Below are positions 24,646 to 34,097 of a stretch of 64,000 nucleotides of DNA, one piece after another. The translations under genes were made by a program, and so were the position numbers. Within the stretch, counting starts at the first letter, position 1, and every line of letters starts with the position of its first letter. Origin of the DNA: Nonomuraea dietziae (GTDB lineage: Bacteria; Actinomycetota; Actinomycetes; Streptosporangiales; Streptosporangiaceae); NCBI RefSeq assembly GCF_014195505.1, contig NZ_JACIBV010000001.1, positions 4,154,001 to 4,218,000 on the forward strand, read 5' to 3'. The notes beneath the pieces were generated by a model. The model searched no databases. It was not told the DNA's origin and saw nothing but the letters and a program-made list of their open reading frames with translations.

Positions 24646-24872
24646 CAGGAGACGGGCACGTCGGCGAAGACGCCCAGATCGCCAGGAGACGGCCACGTCG
24701 GTGAAGACGGCTCGGGCCGCCAGAAGACTGGCACGTCGGCGAAGACGGCCCGGGCCGCCACAAGACTGGCACGTCGGCGAAGACGGCCCGATTCGTCAGG
24801 AGACGGGGACGTCGGTGAAGACGGCCCGATTCGTCAGGAGACGGGGACGTCGGTGAAGACGCCCAGCGTGCG
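24646..24872. repeat. 38-bp tandem array copied from the 3' end of the lipoprotein gene
   Basis: Units start at 24646, 24683, 24721, 24759, 24797 and 24835 (spacing 37, 38, 38, 38, 38). The last unit is the 3' end of the lipoprotein gene itself, whose product ends GVFTDVPVS; the other five are outward copies that keep the minus-strand end, including stop codons. The two copies nearest the gene are almost identical and the distal ones diverge. It fills the whole convergent gap to the HtrA gene. 38 is not a multiple of three, so copies never extend the protein. Confidence 0.9.
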
Positions 24873-25445
24873 CAGGTCGACGTTGACCTTCGTCACGTCG
24901 GCGGGCGGCGCGGCGAAGGTGGCGTGCAGGGGCAGTTGCTCCCCCGGCTCGGTGAACACGTCATAGTCCGAGCACATGCACCGGGCGCTGGGGGGCTCGC
25001 CGGTGTAGGCGACGCGGTAGCGCTTGCCGTTGGCCGCGTCGACCAGGCTGACCCCGCCGACCGTCAGGCCCATCCCCATGGGCGTGTCGCCGAGGGTGGA
25101 GGTCATCTCCCACCTGTTCTCGCCCTTGTTGGTGACGGTCCAGGTGAGCGTGGCCACCCTGCCCTGCCGCTTGAGCCCGGTGATCTGCACGAGCAGGTCG
25201 GCCCCTCCGGCCTTCACCTCACGGCCGGCGATCACCTGGGTCTGCTCGGGCGGCGCGCTCTGGGCGGTCTGCGACGCGGGAGCCGTGCCGCTCTCCTGAG
25301 GCGTCCCGCCGCTCTGCTGGGCGGTGGTCTGCTGGGCGGTGGCCTGCTGCTTCTCCTCGCCGCCCGCCGCGAGCTGGCCGGGCAGCATGCCGCAGCCGGT
25401 CAGGCCGGCGACCAGGGTCAGTGTCAGCGCGATCTGCTTGCGCAT
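24834..25445 (-). CDS. Putative lipoprotein, paralogue of 25977-26585
   Basis: 203 residues. Lipobox LTGC (Cys about 18 from ATG 25445), then a Gln/Thr/Ala-rich linker of about 60 residues and a C-terminal beta domain with GLKRQGRVATLTWTVTNKGEN, GVSLVDAANGKRYRVAYTGEPP, CMCSDYDVF and an AAPPADVTKVNVDLR tail. The two close cysteines could form a disulfide. The same domain appears in the first gene of the operon, so duplication is clear. Function unknown; perhaps a surface-binding partner of the OmpA protein between them. AAGGA suits ATG 25445; ATG 25451 would overlap the OmpA stop as ATGA. Confidence 0.8.
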   Translation of the reverse strand: MRKQIALTLTLVAGLTGCGMLPGQLAAGGEEKQQATAQQTTAQQSGGTPQESGTAPASQTAQSAPPEQTQVIAGREVKAGGADLLVQITGLKRQGRVATLTWTVTNKGENRWEMTSTLGDTPMGMGLTVGGVSLVDAANGKRYRVAYTGEPPSARCMCSDYDVFTEPGEQLPLHATFAAPPADVTKVNVDLRTLGVFTDVPVS

Positions 25446-25447
25446 GC

Positions 25448-25993
25448 TCATTCCTTGACGTTGAAGATGATCTCGACACGGCGGTTCTTGGCCCTGTTGT
25501 GGTCGCTGGGCCTGCCGTCCACGAGGTTGGGCAGCTTGGGCTTCGTCTCGCCGAAACCGGCGGCCTCGAAGGTGACCGCGCCGGCGTCCAACCGGCCCAG
25601 CGCCTCCTGGACGGCGCGCGCCCGCTTGAGCGAGAGCGCCTGGTTGTAGGCGTCGGCGCCCTGGTCGTCGGTGTGACCCTGGATCTTGACCACACCGCCG
25701 GCGGACTCCGCCTTGATCTTGGCGGCCACCTGGCCGAGCCGCTGCCTGGCCTTCGCCGTGAGCACCCACCTGTCCACGGCGAACAGCACGTCGCTGGTCA
25801 GCGCGACGGTGACCTCCTCTCCCGTCCTGGACTCGCTCTGCGCGCCGTCCATGGACTCCACCTCGGCGATGATGTCCTCGACGGGGAGCACCAGGTCCTC
25901 CACCGTGTAGGTGGCGTCCTGCGGCGTTCCGGGGTCGGCCAGCGTGGAGATCGACATCACCGCCGCCAGCGCCAGCTCAGGAAATGGGGACAT
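25448..25993 (-). CDS. OmpA-family peptidoglycan-binding protein
   Basis: 181 residues. A short hydrophobic start (LALAAVMSIST) could be a signal, then the OmpA-C domain from about 65: ALTSDVLFAVDRWVLTAKARQRLGQVAAKI, KIQGHTDDQGADAYNQALSLKRARAVQEAL and NRRVEIIF. The diaminopimelate-binding Asp and Arg of this fold are visible (GHTDD, RRVEI). It should bind the peptide stem of peptidoglycan outside the membrane. The gene overlaps its upstream lipoprotein gene by 17 bases and abuts the downstream one, an unusual lipoprotein-OmpA-lipoprotein order. Confidence 0.83.
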   Translation of the reverse strand: MSPFPELALAAVMSISTLADPGTPQDATYTVEDLVLPVEDIIAEVESMDGAQSESRTGEEVTVALTSDVLFAVDRWVLTAKARQRLGQVAAKIKAESAGGVVKIQGHTDDQGADAYNQALSLKRARAVQEALGRLDAGAVTFEAAGFGETKPKLPNLVDGRPSDHNRAKNRRVEIIFNVKE

Positions 25994-26585
25994 CGGGAAA
26001 CACTCCGAGGTTGGGGATCTCGACGGTGACCGTGGAGACGTCGGCCGGAGGCGCGCCGTAGACGGCGTACATCTCCAGCGCGCTGCCGCCCTTGATCCGC
26101 TGGTTCACCCTGCTGCACACGCATGTGGCGTCGTCGCCCGTGCCGTTGCGGGCGACGCGGTACCGCTTGCCGTTGACCGGGTCGATCAGCGAGACGCCCG
26201 CGACCGTCCAGTCGAGGTTTCCCGTGCCGAGGTTGGAACCGACGTAGTAGTGGTCGCTGGAGGGGTCGAGGTTGTGGACCGTCCAGGTCAGCGTCGCGAT
26301 CCTGCCCTGGCGCTTGAGCCCGGTGATGTCGACGCGCAGGTTGCTGCCGTCGTGCTTCATCTCCCGGCTGGCGATGGCCTGGAGCTTCTCGGTGGGCGGC
26401 GCCGGGGCGGAGGCGGAAACCGTGGCGGCGGGCGGCGGGCCGGTGGGGGCGTTCTCCTCAGCCCGTTCGGTGTTCCGTACCGGCTGCTTCTCCTCACCGC
26501 CTCCCGAGGTCAGCTGGGAGGGCAGGGTTCCGCAACCGGTCAACGTCATGGCCAGCAACGCCGCCATGGCCAGCTTTCTTCGCAT
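25977..26585 (-). CDS. Putative lipoprotein, first gene of the lipoprotein-OmpA operon
   Basis: 202 residues. Lipobox LTGC near residue 18, a Glu/Pro/Ala linker, and the same C-terminal domain as its paralogue: GLKRQGRIATLTWTVHNLDP, GVSLIDPVNGKRYRVARNG, CVCSRVNQ and a final GVFPDVPIS. Cysteine pair CxC again present. Function unknown. The shared design suggests a repeated secreted domain attached to the membrane, with the OmpA protein bridging to cell wall. The region upstream (26586-26665) holds its promoter; no operator was identified. Confidence 0.8.
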   Translation of the reverse strand: MRRKLAMAALLAMTLTGCGTLPSQLTSGGGEEKQPVRNTERAEENAPTGPPPAATVSASAPAPPTEKLQAIASREMKHDGSNLRVDITGLKRQGRIATLTWTVHNLDPSSDHYYVGSNLGTGNLDWTVAGVSLIDPVNGKRYRVARNGTGDDATCVCSRVNQRIKGGSALEMYAVYGAPPADVSTVTVEIPNLGVFPDVPIS

Positions 26586-26665
26586 CCTGCCTTACCTCTT
26601 GCGGTCGGGGGTTTCAGTGAGCCTCACCCTAGGAGGGCGATGTTCAGGATCCGTATAGCCCGCTG

Positions 26666-29467
26666 TCACCGCAGGCCACGACGGCGACGCGCCTCCCGCG
26701 CGAGCCCCTGTGCCTCGACCAGGCCGCGACTGTCACCAAGGGCGTCAAACTCTCCCATAATGCATGCAAGGGCATCAACAGCCCCATCAATCTCATCCAG
26801 ATCCAAAGCCGCGGCGGCGATCGTCAGCCTCGCCTTCGCCGTGCCCCTCCTGTCGCCGTGCGACTCGAAGGCCGCCAGCGCCTCCGTCGCCGCCGCCCTG
26901 GCCGCCTCGGGCCTTCCCTCCGCCCTGGCCGTCCCCGCCAGCAGCAGCGAGGCAGAGGCGGCGGGAAGCCGATCGCCCAGCCTCCTGCTCAGACCGGCCG
27001 CCCGCTCTGCCAGCTCCCTCGCCTCCTTCGTCCTGCGCCCCGCCAGGCACAGGGCGGCCAGGTCGAGCAGGGTGGCCGCCTCTCCGCGCGGGTCACCGAG
27101 CTGCCGGTAGAGCTCGAGCGCGCGACGTGACAGCTCCTCGTCCGCGCGAAGCTCTCCCAGCGCGCGCAGCGCGTCGGCGCTTCCCCTCGGGTCGCCGCCT
27201 CCCCCCTGGCCCGAGCCGAAGGCGGCCAGGCACTCGGTGAAGCAGCGCTCGGCGTCGCTCAGGCGATCCTGCGCCCTGTAGACCAGCCCCAGTCTGAGCG
27301 TCGTGCGCGCCACCTCGCCGCGCTCGGTCAGCGGCAGCGCGGCGCGCAACGCCCCGGCCGCCTCCTCCAGCCTGCCTTCGGCGCGGTGCAGGTCGGCCAG
27401 CGAGCGCAGCAGCAGCGCCTCGCCGTGCCGGTGCCCCGCCCTGCGCGCCGACTCCAGGCCGAGCGCGGCCGTCGTGCGCCAGTCGTCGTGGTAGGCGCCC
27501 AGCTCGAACAGCGGGGTCAGGTAGAAGGCCAGCCGCCACGCGGCCTCGTCCAGCCGGGCCCTGTGCAGGTCGGCGACGGCGGCGACCATGAAGGAGCGCT
27601 CGGCGGCCAGCCAGCGGGCCGACTCGGCGAGGCGGGCGGTGGCCAGATCGCGCTCGACCGTGTGCGAGAGCGTGAGACCCGAGCCGGGCTCGGCGGGCAG
27701 CATCAGCTCTCTCGCCCTGCGCGCCCTGTCGAGGATCTCCCCCGCCGCCCCCGCGAGGACGGCGGAGGCGGGGCCCTCCTCCTCGACGAGCCGCTCGGCG
27801 GCGTAGAGGCGGGTCAGGTCGTGCCAGCCGTATCTGTCGAGGCCGCGCTCCTGCAGCAGCCCTGCCTCGGCCAGCGACTCCATCACCCTGCCGCCGTCGC
27901 GGCCCACGAGGGCGGCGGCGATCCACGGCGCGAAGTCAGGGCAGGACAGCGCGCCGAGGCGGCGCAGCAGCAGGCGTTCGTCCTCGGACAGCGCCCGGTA
28001 GCCGAGCGCCAGGCTGGAGCGGACGGCCAGGTCTCCCGCGCTGAGCTCGTCGAGCCTGCCGCGCTCGTCGCCCAGCCGGTCGGCCAGGTGCTCGAGCGTC
28101 CAGCCCCGCCGCCTGGCCAGGCGCGAGCCTGCGATACGCAGCGCCAGCGGCAGCGCCCCGCACAGCCGTACGATGCGGTGGGCCTGGTCGGGCTCGGCGG
28201 CGACCCTGTCGGCGCCGACGATCCTGGCCAGCATCGCCACCGCCTCCCCCGCCTCGAGCACGTCCAGCGGGTAGGCGCGGGCCGCCTCCAGCCCGAACAG
28301 CGGCGACCTGCTGGTCACCAGCGTCAGGCAGCCCGCTCCCGTGGGCAGCAGCGGGCGCACCTGGGCCTCGCTCGTGGCGTCGTCGAGCACGACGAGCAGC
28401 CGCCTGCCCGCCACGAGGCTGCGGTAGAGACGCACGCGTTCGTCCAGCGACGAGGGGACCGCGCCGTCGGGACAGCCGAGCGAGCGCAGCAGGTCCTCCA
28501 GCACCGCTCCCGGCGCCCTGTCGCGCAGCGAGGCGTGCAGCCTGCCGTCGGGCAGGTCGAGCCGGGCCGCCGCGTGGACGGCGAGCGCGCTCTTGCCCGC
28601 GCCAGCGGGGCCGTACAGCACCAGGTGGACGGGGGCCGCGCCGGGAGCGGGCAGCGCCGCCTCGATCCAGCCGAGCACCGCCCGCCTGCCGGTGAAGTCG
28701 GCGATGTCGGGCGGCGTCTCGTTGGGGACGCTTCTGCCGAGCTCCTGCGCGAGCACCCGCTCATGGGCCTCGCGCAGCTCGGCCCCCGGTTCGAGGCCGA
28801 GCTCCGCCACCAGCGTGCCGCGCGCCTCCTGGTAGGCCGTCAGCGCGTCCGACCTGCGGCCTGCCTGGGTCAGCGCGTGCATCAGTTGCGCCCACGCCCG
28901 CTCCCTCAGCGGGTAGGCCGCCACCAGCGCGCGCAGCTCGCCGATCAACTCGGCGCCCCTGCCCAGCTCCAGGTCCAGCTCGATCCGCTCCTCCAGCGCG
29001 GCCAGCCGCAGCTCCTCCAGCGGTACGGCATGCGCCCGCCGCAGCTCGCCATCGATCCCGTCGAGCGCCCGCCCCCTCCAGAGCCCGAGCGCCCGCGCCA
29101 GCGCGTCGGCGGCCTCGACGACCCGCCCCGCGGCCCTGGCCCTGCGCGCGTTCGCCACCATGCGCTCGAACCTGAGCGCGTCCACCTCCTCGGGGTCGAC
29201 CGCCAGCAGGTAGCCACCCGGCACGGTCCTGATGCCCTCGACGATCTTGCGGAGCGCGCTGACGTACACCCTGAGCACCGCCGCCGCCGAAGCGGGCGGC
29301 TCGGCGCCCCACACCGCCGCCACCAGACGGTCGTGCGTGACCGTGTGCCCCGCGCTCATCAGCAGCGCGACGAGCAGCGCGCGGTGCTTGGCAGGCCCAG
29401 GAGTCACCTCCGCGCCGGCGCCGTCCAGCACCAGCAGCGGGCCCAGCACGCCGAACCGCGCGCTCAT
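26666..29467 (-). CDS. AfsR/SARP-type regulator with NB-ARC ATPase and TPR repeats
   Basis: 933 residues. Winged-helix OmpR-like DNA-binding domain (about 1-90), bacterial transcriptional activation domain (about 95-245), NB-ARC ATPase from about 270 with P-loop LYGPAGAGKSALAVH and a VVLDDATSEAQV Walker B, then helical repeats and TPRs to the end. This is the AfsR layout: an activator of secondary metabolism or stress genes that is phosphorylated by AfsK-type kinases. ATG 29467 overlaps the kinase stop as ATGA, so they are co-translated, which makes this protein a likely kinase target. Target promoters are unknown. Confidence 0.88.
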   Translation of the reverse strand: MSARFGVLGPLLVLDGAGAEVTPGPAKHRALLVALLMSAGHTVTHDRLVAAVWGAEPPASAAAVLRVYVSALRKIVEGIRTVPGGYLLAVDPEEVDALRFERMVANARRARAAGRVVEAADALARALGLWRGRALDGIDGELRRAHAVPLEELRLAALEERIELDLELGRGAELIGELRALVAAYPLRERAWAQLMHALTQAGRRSDALTAYQEARGTLVAELGLEPGAELREAHERVLAQELGRSVPNETPPDIADFTGRRAVLGWIEAALPAPGAAPVHLVLYGPAGAGKSALAVHAAARLDLPDGRLHASLRDRAPGAVLEDLLRSLGCPDGAVPSSLDERVRLYRSLVAGRRLLVVLDDATSEAQVRPLLPTGAGCLTLVTSRSPLFGLEAARAYPLDVLEAGEAVAMLARIVGADRVAAEPDQAHRIVRLCGALPLALRIAGSRLARRRGWTLEHLADRLGDERGRLDELSAGDLAVRSSLALGYRALSEDERLLLRRLGALSCPDFAPWIAAALVGRDGGRVMESLAEAGLLQERGLDRYGWHDLTRLYAAERLVEEEGPASAVLAGAAGEILDRARRARELMLPAEPGSGLTLSHTVERDLATARLAESARWLAAERSFMVAAVADLHRARLDEAAWRLAFYLTPLFELGAYHDDWRTTAALGLESARRAGHRHGEALLLRSLADLHRAEGRLEEAAGALRAALPLTERGEVARTTLRLGLVYRAQDRLSDAERCFTECLAAFGSGQGGGGDPRGSADALRALGELRADEELSRRALELYRQLGDPRGEAATLLDLAALCLAGRRTKEARELAERAAGLSRRLGDRLPAASASLLLAGTARAEGRPEAARAAATEALAAFESHGDRRGTAKARLTIAAAALDLDEIDGAVDALACIMGEFDALGDSRGLVEAQGLAREARRRRGLR

Positions 29468-31032
29468 CGGCCGGCGGCCTGCACGGCGAAGGAGCTGAAC
29501 CTGACACCGACCGGCTTCTCGGTGTCGGGGGCGGCGAAGACGCCGCTGGAGCCGGGTCCGAGCGGACCGCTGGTGTCGGTGACCATGCCGACGTACCTGT
29601 CGTCCACCCACAGGCGAAGGAGGGTTTTCGGGCCGTCGCTCCTGCACTCGGCGACGATGCGGCGATCCTCCGTCCCTTCCTTGGCGGGCCTGTCCAGCAG
29701 GACGCTGCCGGTGCCCGATCCGCGCTTGGCGATGGTCGCCCTGCCGTCGCTCGTGACCGCGAACTCGTAGCGCCGGCCGCCGCTCGCGCCTCTGCACCAC
29801 ACGCCGAACTCGCCGGTGCCGGCGACCATCCTGCCCCTGGCGACGACCACCGCCCCGCTCTCGGGCTCGGAGGTCACAGGGGCCGACCGCCACAGCCGCC
29901 AGCCTGGGTTCGTGGTGAGCTCGTAGGCGTCCCCCGTCAGCTTCGCCACTCCTCCCTCGGTGCGGCCTGTCTCCCACGAGTCGCCGCCGAAGACGGCCCT
30001 GTACGGCCAGTCGGTCTGCGGCGAACGCAGCGCGAGGAAGCCCGCCACGGCCGCCGCGGCGACCAGCGTCAACGCTCCCGCCACCCACGGCCACCGCCGC
30101 CTGGCCCCGAGCCCGGCCCGCACCGTCGCCGCCGGGCCGCGCGGGTGAGGAGGTCGGGGCGGTGCGGGCTGGTCTCCCGGCCCGGCGGAGGCCGGGGGAA
30201 CGGGCCCCGACCAGGTGCGCTCGACGACCATGGTCGCCGTCTCGGGGGTCGGATGCCCGCCGACGAGCTCGGCGAGCAGCTGCTGCGGGGTGGGCCTGCG
30301 GGCGGGGTCCTTGGCCATCGCCCACTCGACGATGCCCCTCATCGACTGGTCGAGACCGTCGAGCTGGGGGCCGTCGTTGACGATCCGGTACAGCACCTCG
30401 GCGGGCGCGCCGCCGCCGAACGGCAGCCGTCCCGTGCCGGCGAAGGCGATCACACCGCCCCAGGCGAAGACGTCGGCCGAGGGCCCGAGCGGCTCGCCTC
30501 TCACCTGCTCGGGCGCCATGAAGGCGGGGGTTCCGAGGATCGCCTGGCTGGCCAGGCTGTCGACCCCCATGAGCTGCGCGATGCCGAAGTCGATCACGCG
30601 AGGGCCGAGCGGCGACAGCAGCACGTTGGAGGGCTTGAGGTCACGGTGGATCACGCCGGCGCCGTGGATGGCCGTCAGCGCGGTGGCGATCCCCACCGCC
30701 AGGGACTCCAGGTTGCCTCCGGTGAAGGGCCCCTGCTCCCTGACGGCGTGCGCCAGGTCAGGACCCTTGACGTACTCGGTGACCAGGTAGGCCACCTCGC
30801 CCGAGATCCCCGCGTCCAGCACGGGGGCGGTGCAGAACCTGGCCACCCGCCTGGCCGCGTCCACCTCGCGGGAGAAACGCCGCTGGAAGGCGGGATCGCG
30901 GGCCAGCGAAGGGTGGATCACCTTGACCGCCGCCAGGCCGCCCGTGGGCGTGGAGGCGAGATGCACCTCGCCCATCCCGCCGCGCCCGAGCAACCGCAGC
31001 AGCGTGTATCCGCCGATCACCGGAGCGGTCAC
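29464..31032 (-). CDS. Membrane Ser/Thr protein kinase with extracellular beta-sandwich sensor
   Basis: 522 residues. Kinase domain at about 7-265: GRGGMGEVH glycine loop, AAVKVIHP lysine, HRDLKPSNVLL catalytic loop, DFGIA, and GTPAFMAPEQ. A Pro-rich juxtamembrane linker leads to one membrane helix (about 322-344) and an outer domain of about 175 residues with YRAVFGGDSWETGRTEGG, GEFGVWCRGASGGRRYEF, VAECRSDGPKTLLRLWVDDRYVGMV, which looks like a concanavalin/LamG-type glycan-binding sandwich. GTG 31032 overlaps the upstream SARP stop as GTGA. Two AfsR-type regulators flank it, so it is the probable AfsK for one or both. Confidence 0.88.
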   Translation of the reverse strand: MTAPVIGGYTLLRLLGRGGMGEVHLASTPTGGLAAVKVIHPSLARDPAFQRRFSREVDAARRVARFCTAPVLDAGISGEVAYLVTEYVKGPDLAHAVREQGPFTGGNLESLAVGIATALTAIHGAGVIHRDLKPSNVLLSPLGPRVIDFGIAQLMGVDSLASQAILGTPAFMAPEQVRGEPLGPSADVFAWGGVIAFAGTGRLPFGGGAPAEVLYRIVNDGPQLDGLDQSMRGIVEWAMAKDPARRPTPQQLLAELVGGHPTPETATMVVERTWSGPVPPASAGPGDQPAPPRPPHPRGPAATVRAGLGARRRWPWVAGALTLVAAAAVAGFLALRSPQTDWPYRAVFGGDSWETGRTEGGVAKLTGDAYELTTNPGWRLWRSAPVTSEPESGAVVVARGRMVAGTGEFGVWCRGASGGRRYEFAVTSDGRATIAKRGSGTGSVLLDRPAKEGTEDRRIVAECRSDGPKTLLRLWVDDRYVGMVTDTSGPLGPGSSGVFAAPDTEKPVGVRFSSFAVQAAGR

Positions 31033-34000
31033 AGCAGCCCTGCCAGCTCTTCCCTGGACATCGCCGCGCCTCTGGCGTACGCCTCGGTGAAGCGCCGCTC
31101 GCCCAGCGCCGCCCTTGCCAGCTCGGCGACCCGCCTCACGTCGCGGTCGCCGGGCAGCGTCATGCCGCGCAGCCCCTTGCCCACGCCGAGCAGCAGCGCG
31201 ACCTCGTCGTGCGCGCCGCGCAGCGAGGCGGCTCCCGCCATGCCCTCGGCCGCGCTCGCCAGCACCGGCAAACTCTGCACGTGCAGCGCGGCGGCGAACG
31301 CCGTCTCCTGTCTGGCGACGGCCTCCTCCACGTCGCCCTCGGCCGCGGCGATCCAACCGAGCGCGATCCCGATCTGCACGGCGTTGAGCGACTCGCCGAA
31401 GGACCCGCTCGACTCCCTCGCCAGCACCTCCTCGTAGCGGCGGCGCGCCTCGTCCAGGTCGCCGCGCAGCCTCGCGACCTCCGCCAGGCCGCAGCTGGCC
31501 CTGGTGGTGCCCTCCAGCGCCCCGACCCTGCGGGCCAGCTCCGCGGCCCGCTCGAAGTCGGCCCTCGCCTTGTCGAGGTCGCCGAGCAGTAGCTCGCCCT
31601 CACCGCGGTGGCACAGCAGGTCGGCGATGTCCTCCTGCGCGCCGAGCTCGCCCATCAGGCGCAGGGCCTCCTCGATCAGCTCGCTGAAGCGCTCCCTCTC
31701 GCCGCGCCACGCGGCCACCCTGACCAGCTCCGACAGCGCCATCGCCATGCCGAGCCGCTCGCCGAGCGAGCGGAAGCAGTCGAGCGCGAGCGAGAACTCC
31801 CGTTCGGTGCCCGCCACGTCGCTCTCCATCAGGTAGCAGAGGAAGCCCTTGCCGACATGGTTCAGACCGCTGATCCAGGGGTCGGGGCTGGACTTGACGC
31901 GCTCCATCATCAGCTCGAGCAGCCCGTCGTCGATGGAGGGCCCGACGAAGCTGCCCCAGAAGAAGGTGAGCTGCGGGTGGCCGGAGATCAGGTCCATCTC
32001 GCGCATCAGCCTTTTGGCGTTCTCCAGGTGCGCTCCGCTCCCGACCGCGCCGGCCACGCAGATGACGTACTCCGCCTCCAGACCCTCGGGGACGGCCGTC
32101 CCGAGCGCGGCGAGAAGCGCGCGGGCGGGCAGCATCCCGAGGCCGCGCCGCCCCCGCAGCCACCAGTACGTGGACAGGTCGGCGAAGATGCGCAGCGCCA
32201 TGGCGCGGTCGTCGTCGATGGCCCAGGTCAGCGCGGCGAGCAGGTTGTCGTGCTCGGGGTCGAGCCTGGCCGCCCATTCCAGCTGCTCGGCGCGCATCAG
32301 GTGGGGAGCGGCCTCGCGCAGCAGGGCGAGATGATGGTTCGCGTGGGCGCGCCGGTAGGTGCCCACCTCCCCCGCCTCCTCCAGCCGCTCGGCGCAGAAG
32401 GCGCGGATCGTCTGCAGCATCCGGTAGCGATCTCCGGCGATCTCGACCAGTGACTTGTCGGCCAGGCTGGCGAGCAGCTCGAGCGCGTCAGGTGTGTCGC
32501 AGACCCGCTCGACCGCCTCGATGCCCGCCCCGCCCGCGAACACCGTCAGCCTCCTGGCCAGCCGCTGCTCCTCCTCATCCAGCAGGCTCCAGCTCCACTC
32601 GACCACCGCGCGCAGCGTGCGGTGCCTGGGCTGGGCCGTACGGCTGCCGCGCGACAGCAGCCCGAGCCCGTCCTCCAGCCTGGCGGCTACCTCCGCCACG
32701 GGCAGCGAGCGGAGCCTGGCCGCGGCCAGCTCGATCGCCAGCGGCAGCCCGTCGAGCGCCTGGCAGATCCGCCGCACGTCGGCGAGGTTGTCCTCGCCGA
32801 GCGCGAACCCCGGGCGGACCGCGGCGGCCCTGTCCTCGAACAGCCGCTCCGCGAGCGCGTCGGGCAGCGCGGTCACGGGCCAGATGCTCTCGCCGGTGAT
32901 GCCGAGGGCCTCCCTGCCGGTGGCCAGCACGCGCAGGTCGGGACAGGCGCTGAGCAGCCGGTGCGCGAGCTCGGCCGCCGCCGCCACGACGTGCTCGCAG
33001 TTGTCGAGGACGAGCAGCATCCGCCGTCCCGCCAGCGCGGCGACGAGCCGGTCGGCCGGATCGGGCGCGTCCTGCCCGATCCGCAGTCCGAGCTTGGTGA
33101 GTACGGCCTGGGCGACGTCGCCGCCTTCGGCCACGCCGTCCAGCTCGACCAGGCCGACCTCGCCCTTCACCGCGGCCGCCGCCTCCAGCGCGAGCCGCGT
33201 CTTGCCCGCTCCCCCCGGGCCCGTCAGCGTGACGAGCCTGGCCCGCTCCAGCAGGCGGGCGACCTCTGCCAGGTCGTCCTGCCTGCCGACGAAGCTGGTG
33301 AGCTGGGCGGGCAGCGCGCTCCTGACGCCTGCCGTCCTGTCCTGGGGCTCGGTGCGGCCGGGGGCCGCGGGGGCGTAGAGCTCGCCGCGCAGCGCCGCGA
33401 GGTGGATCTCCCTCAGCTCGGGCGACGGATCGACGCCCAGCTCGTCGGCCAGCGTGCGGCGGGCGTCCTCGAAGGCGGTCAGCGCCTCCGCCTGGCGCCC
33501 GCTGGCGTACAGCGCCCTGATGAGCTGGCCGCGCAGCCGCTCCCTGACGGGGTGCGCCTCCACCAGCCGCTGCAGCTCGGTCACCAGCTCGCGGTGCCTG
33601 CCCAGCTCCAGATCCGCCTCGACGCGGTCCTCGGTGACGTCGACCCTCAGCTCCTCCAGCCGCGCCGCCTGCGCGGGGGCGAAGGGCACCTCTCGGACGT
33701 CGGCCAGCGCGGGTCCGCGCCAGAGCGCCAGCGCCTGCCCGAGCAGCTCCGAGCGGACGGCAGCCGACTCGGCCGCCCTTCCCTGGCGGACCAGCCGCTC
33801 GAAGCGGTGGGCGTCGACCTCCTCGCCGTCGACGACGAGCCGGTATCCGGCGGGGTGGAACTCGACGGGGACGTCGAGGCTCCTGCGCAGCCTGGAGATC
33901 TGCGACTGCAGCGCGTTGCCCTCGCCCGTCACGGGGCGCTCGCCGTAGAGGCCCTCGATGAGCCGCTCGGTGGGCACGATCCTGCCCGCGTCCAGGGCGA

Positions 34001-34097
34001 GGAGCGCGAGCAGGCCGCGCAGGCGGGCTCCGCCGACGGAGACCGTGGCGCCGTCCTCCCTCCGCGCCTCGACCGGGCCCAGGATCCCGAACCGCAT
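31029..34097 (-). CDS. AfsR/SARP-type regulator with NB-ARC ATPase, long TPR tail
   Basis: 1022 residues. Domains: winged helix (about 1-90; RFGILGPVEARREDGATVSVGG), activation domain (about 95-240), ATPase with TLTGPGGAGKTRLALEAAAA and MLLVLDNCEHVV, then LuxR-like MalT/TPR helices (from about 560). It differs from the second SARP in its tail (LSTYWWLRGRRGLGML) and has no close copy. ATG 34097 shares one base with the alditol-oxidase stop. The tetra-overlap of the four genes 35311-26666 suggests one signalling unit. Confidence 0.87.
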   Translation of the reverse strand: MRFGILGPVEARREDGATVSVGGARLRGLLALLALDAGRIVPTERLIEGLYGERPVTGEGNALQSQISRLRRSLDVPVEFHPAGYRLVVDGEEVDAHRFERLVRQGRAAESAAVRSELLGQALALWRGPALADVREVPFAPAQAARLEELRVDVTEDRVEADLELGRHRELVTELQRLVEAHPVRERLRGQLIRALYASGRQAEALTAFEDARRTLADELGVDPSPELREIHLAALRGELYAPAAPGRTEPQDRTAGVRSALPAQLTSFVGRQDDLAEVARLLERARLVTLTGPGGAGKTRLALEAAAAVKGEVGLVELDGVAEGGDVAQAVLTKLGLRIGQDAPDPADRLVAALAGRRMLLVLDNCEHVVAAAAELAHRLLSACPDLRVLATGREALGITGESIWPVTALPDALAERLFEDRAAAVRPGFALGEDNLADVRRICQALDGLPLAIELAAARLRSLPVAEVAARLEDGLGLLSRGSRTAQPRHRTLRAVVEWSWSLLDEEEQRLARRLTVFAGGAGIEAVERVCDTPDALELLASLADKSLVEIAGDRYRMLQTIRAFCAERLEEAGEVGTYRRAHANHHLALLREAAPHLMRAEQLEWAARLDPEHDNLLAALTWAIDDDRAMALRIFADLSTYWWLRGRRGLGMLPARALLAALGTAVPEGLEAEYVICVAGAVGSGAHLENAKRLMREMDLISGHPQLTFFWGSFVGPSIDDGLLELMMERVKSSPDPWISGLNHVGKGFLCYLMESDVAGTEREFSLALDCFRSLGERLGMAMALSELVRVAAWRGERERFSELIEEALRLMGELGAQEDIADLLCHRGEGELLLGDLDKARADFERAAELARRVGALEGTTRASCGLAEVARLRGDLDEARRRYEEVLARESSGSFGESLNAVQIGIALGWIAAAEGDVEEAVARQETAFAAALHVQSLPVLASAAEGMAGAASLRGAHDEVALLLGVGKGLRGMTLPGDRDVRRVAELARAALGERRFTEAYARGAAMSREELAGLL

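Noticed and set aside
24646..24834. 38-bp array as a CRISPR
   Set aside because: No spacers; units are direct copies of the adjacent gene end.
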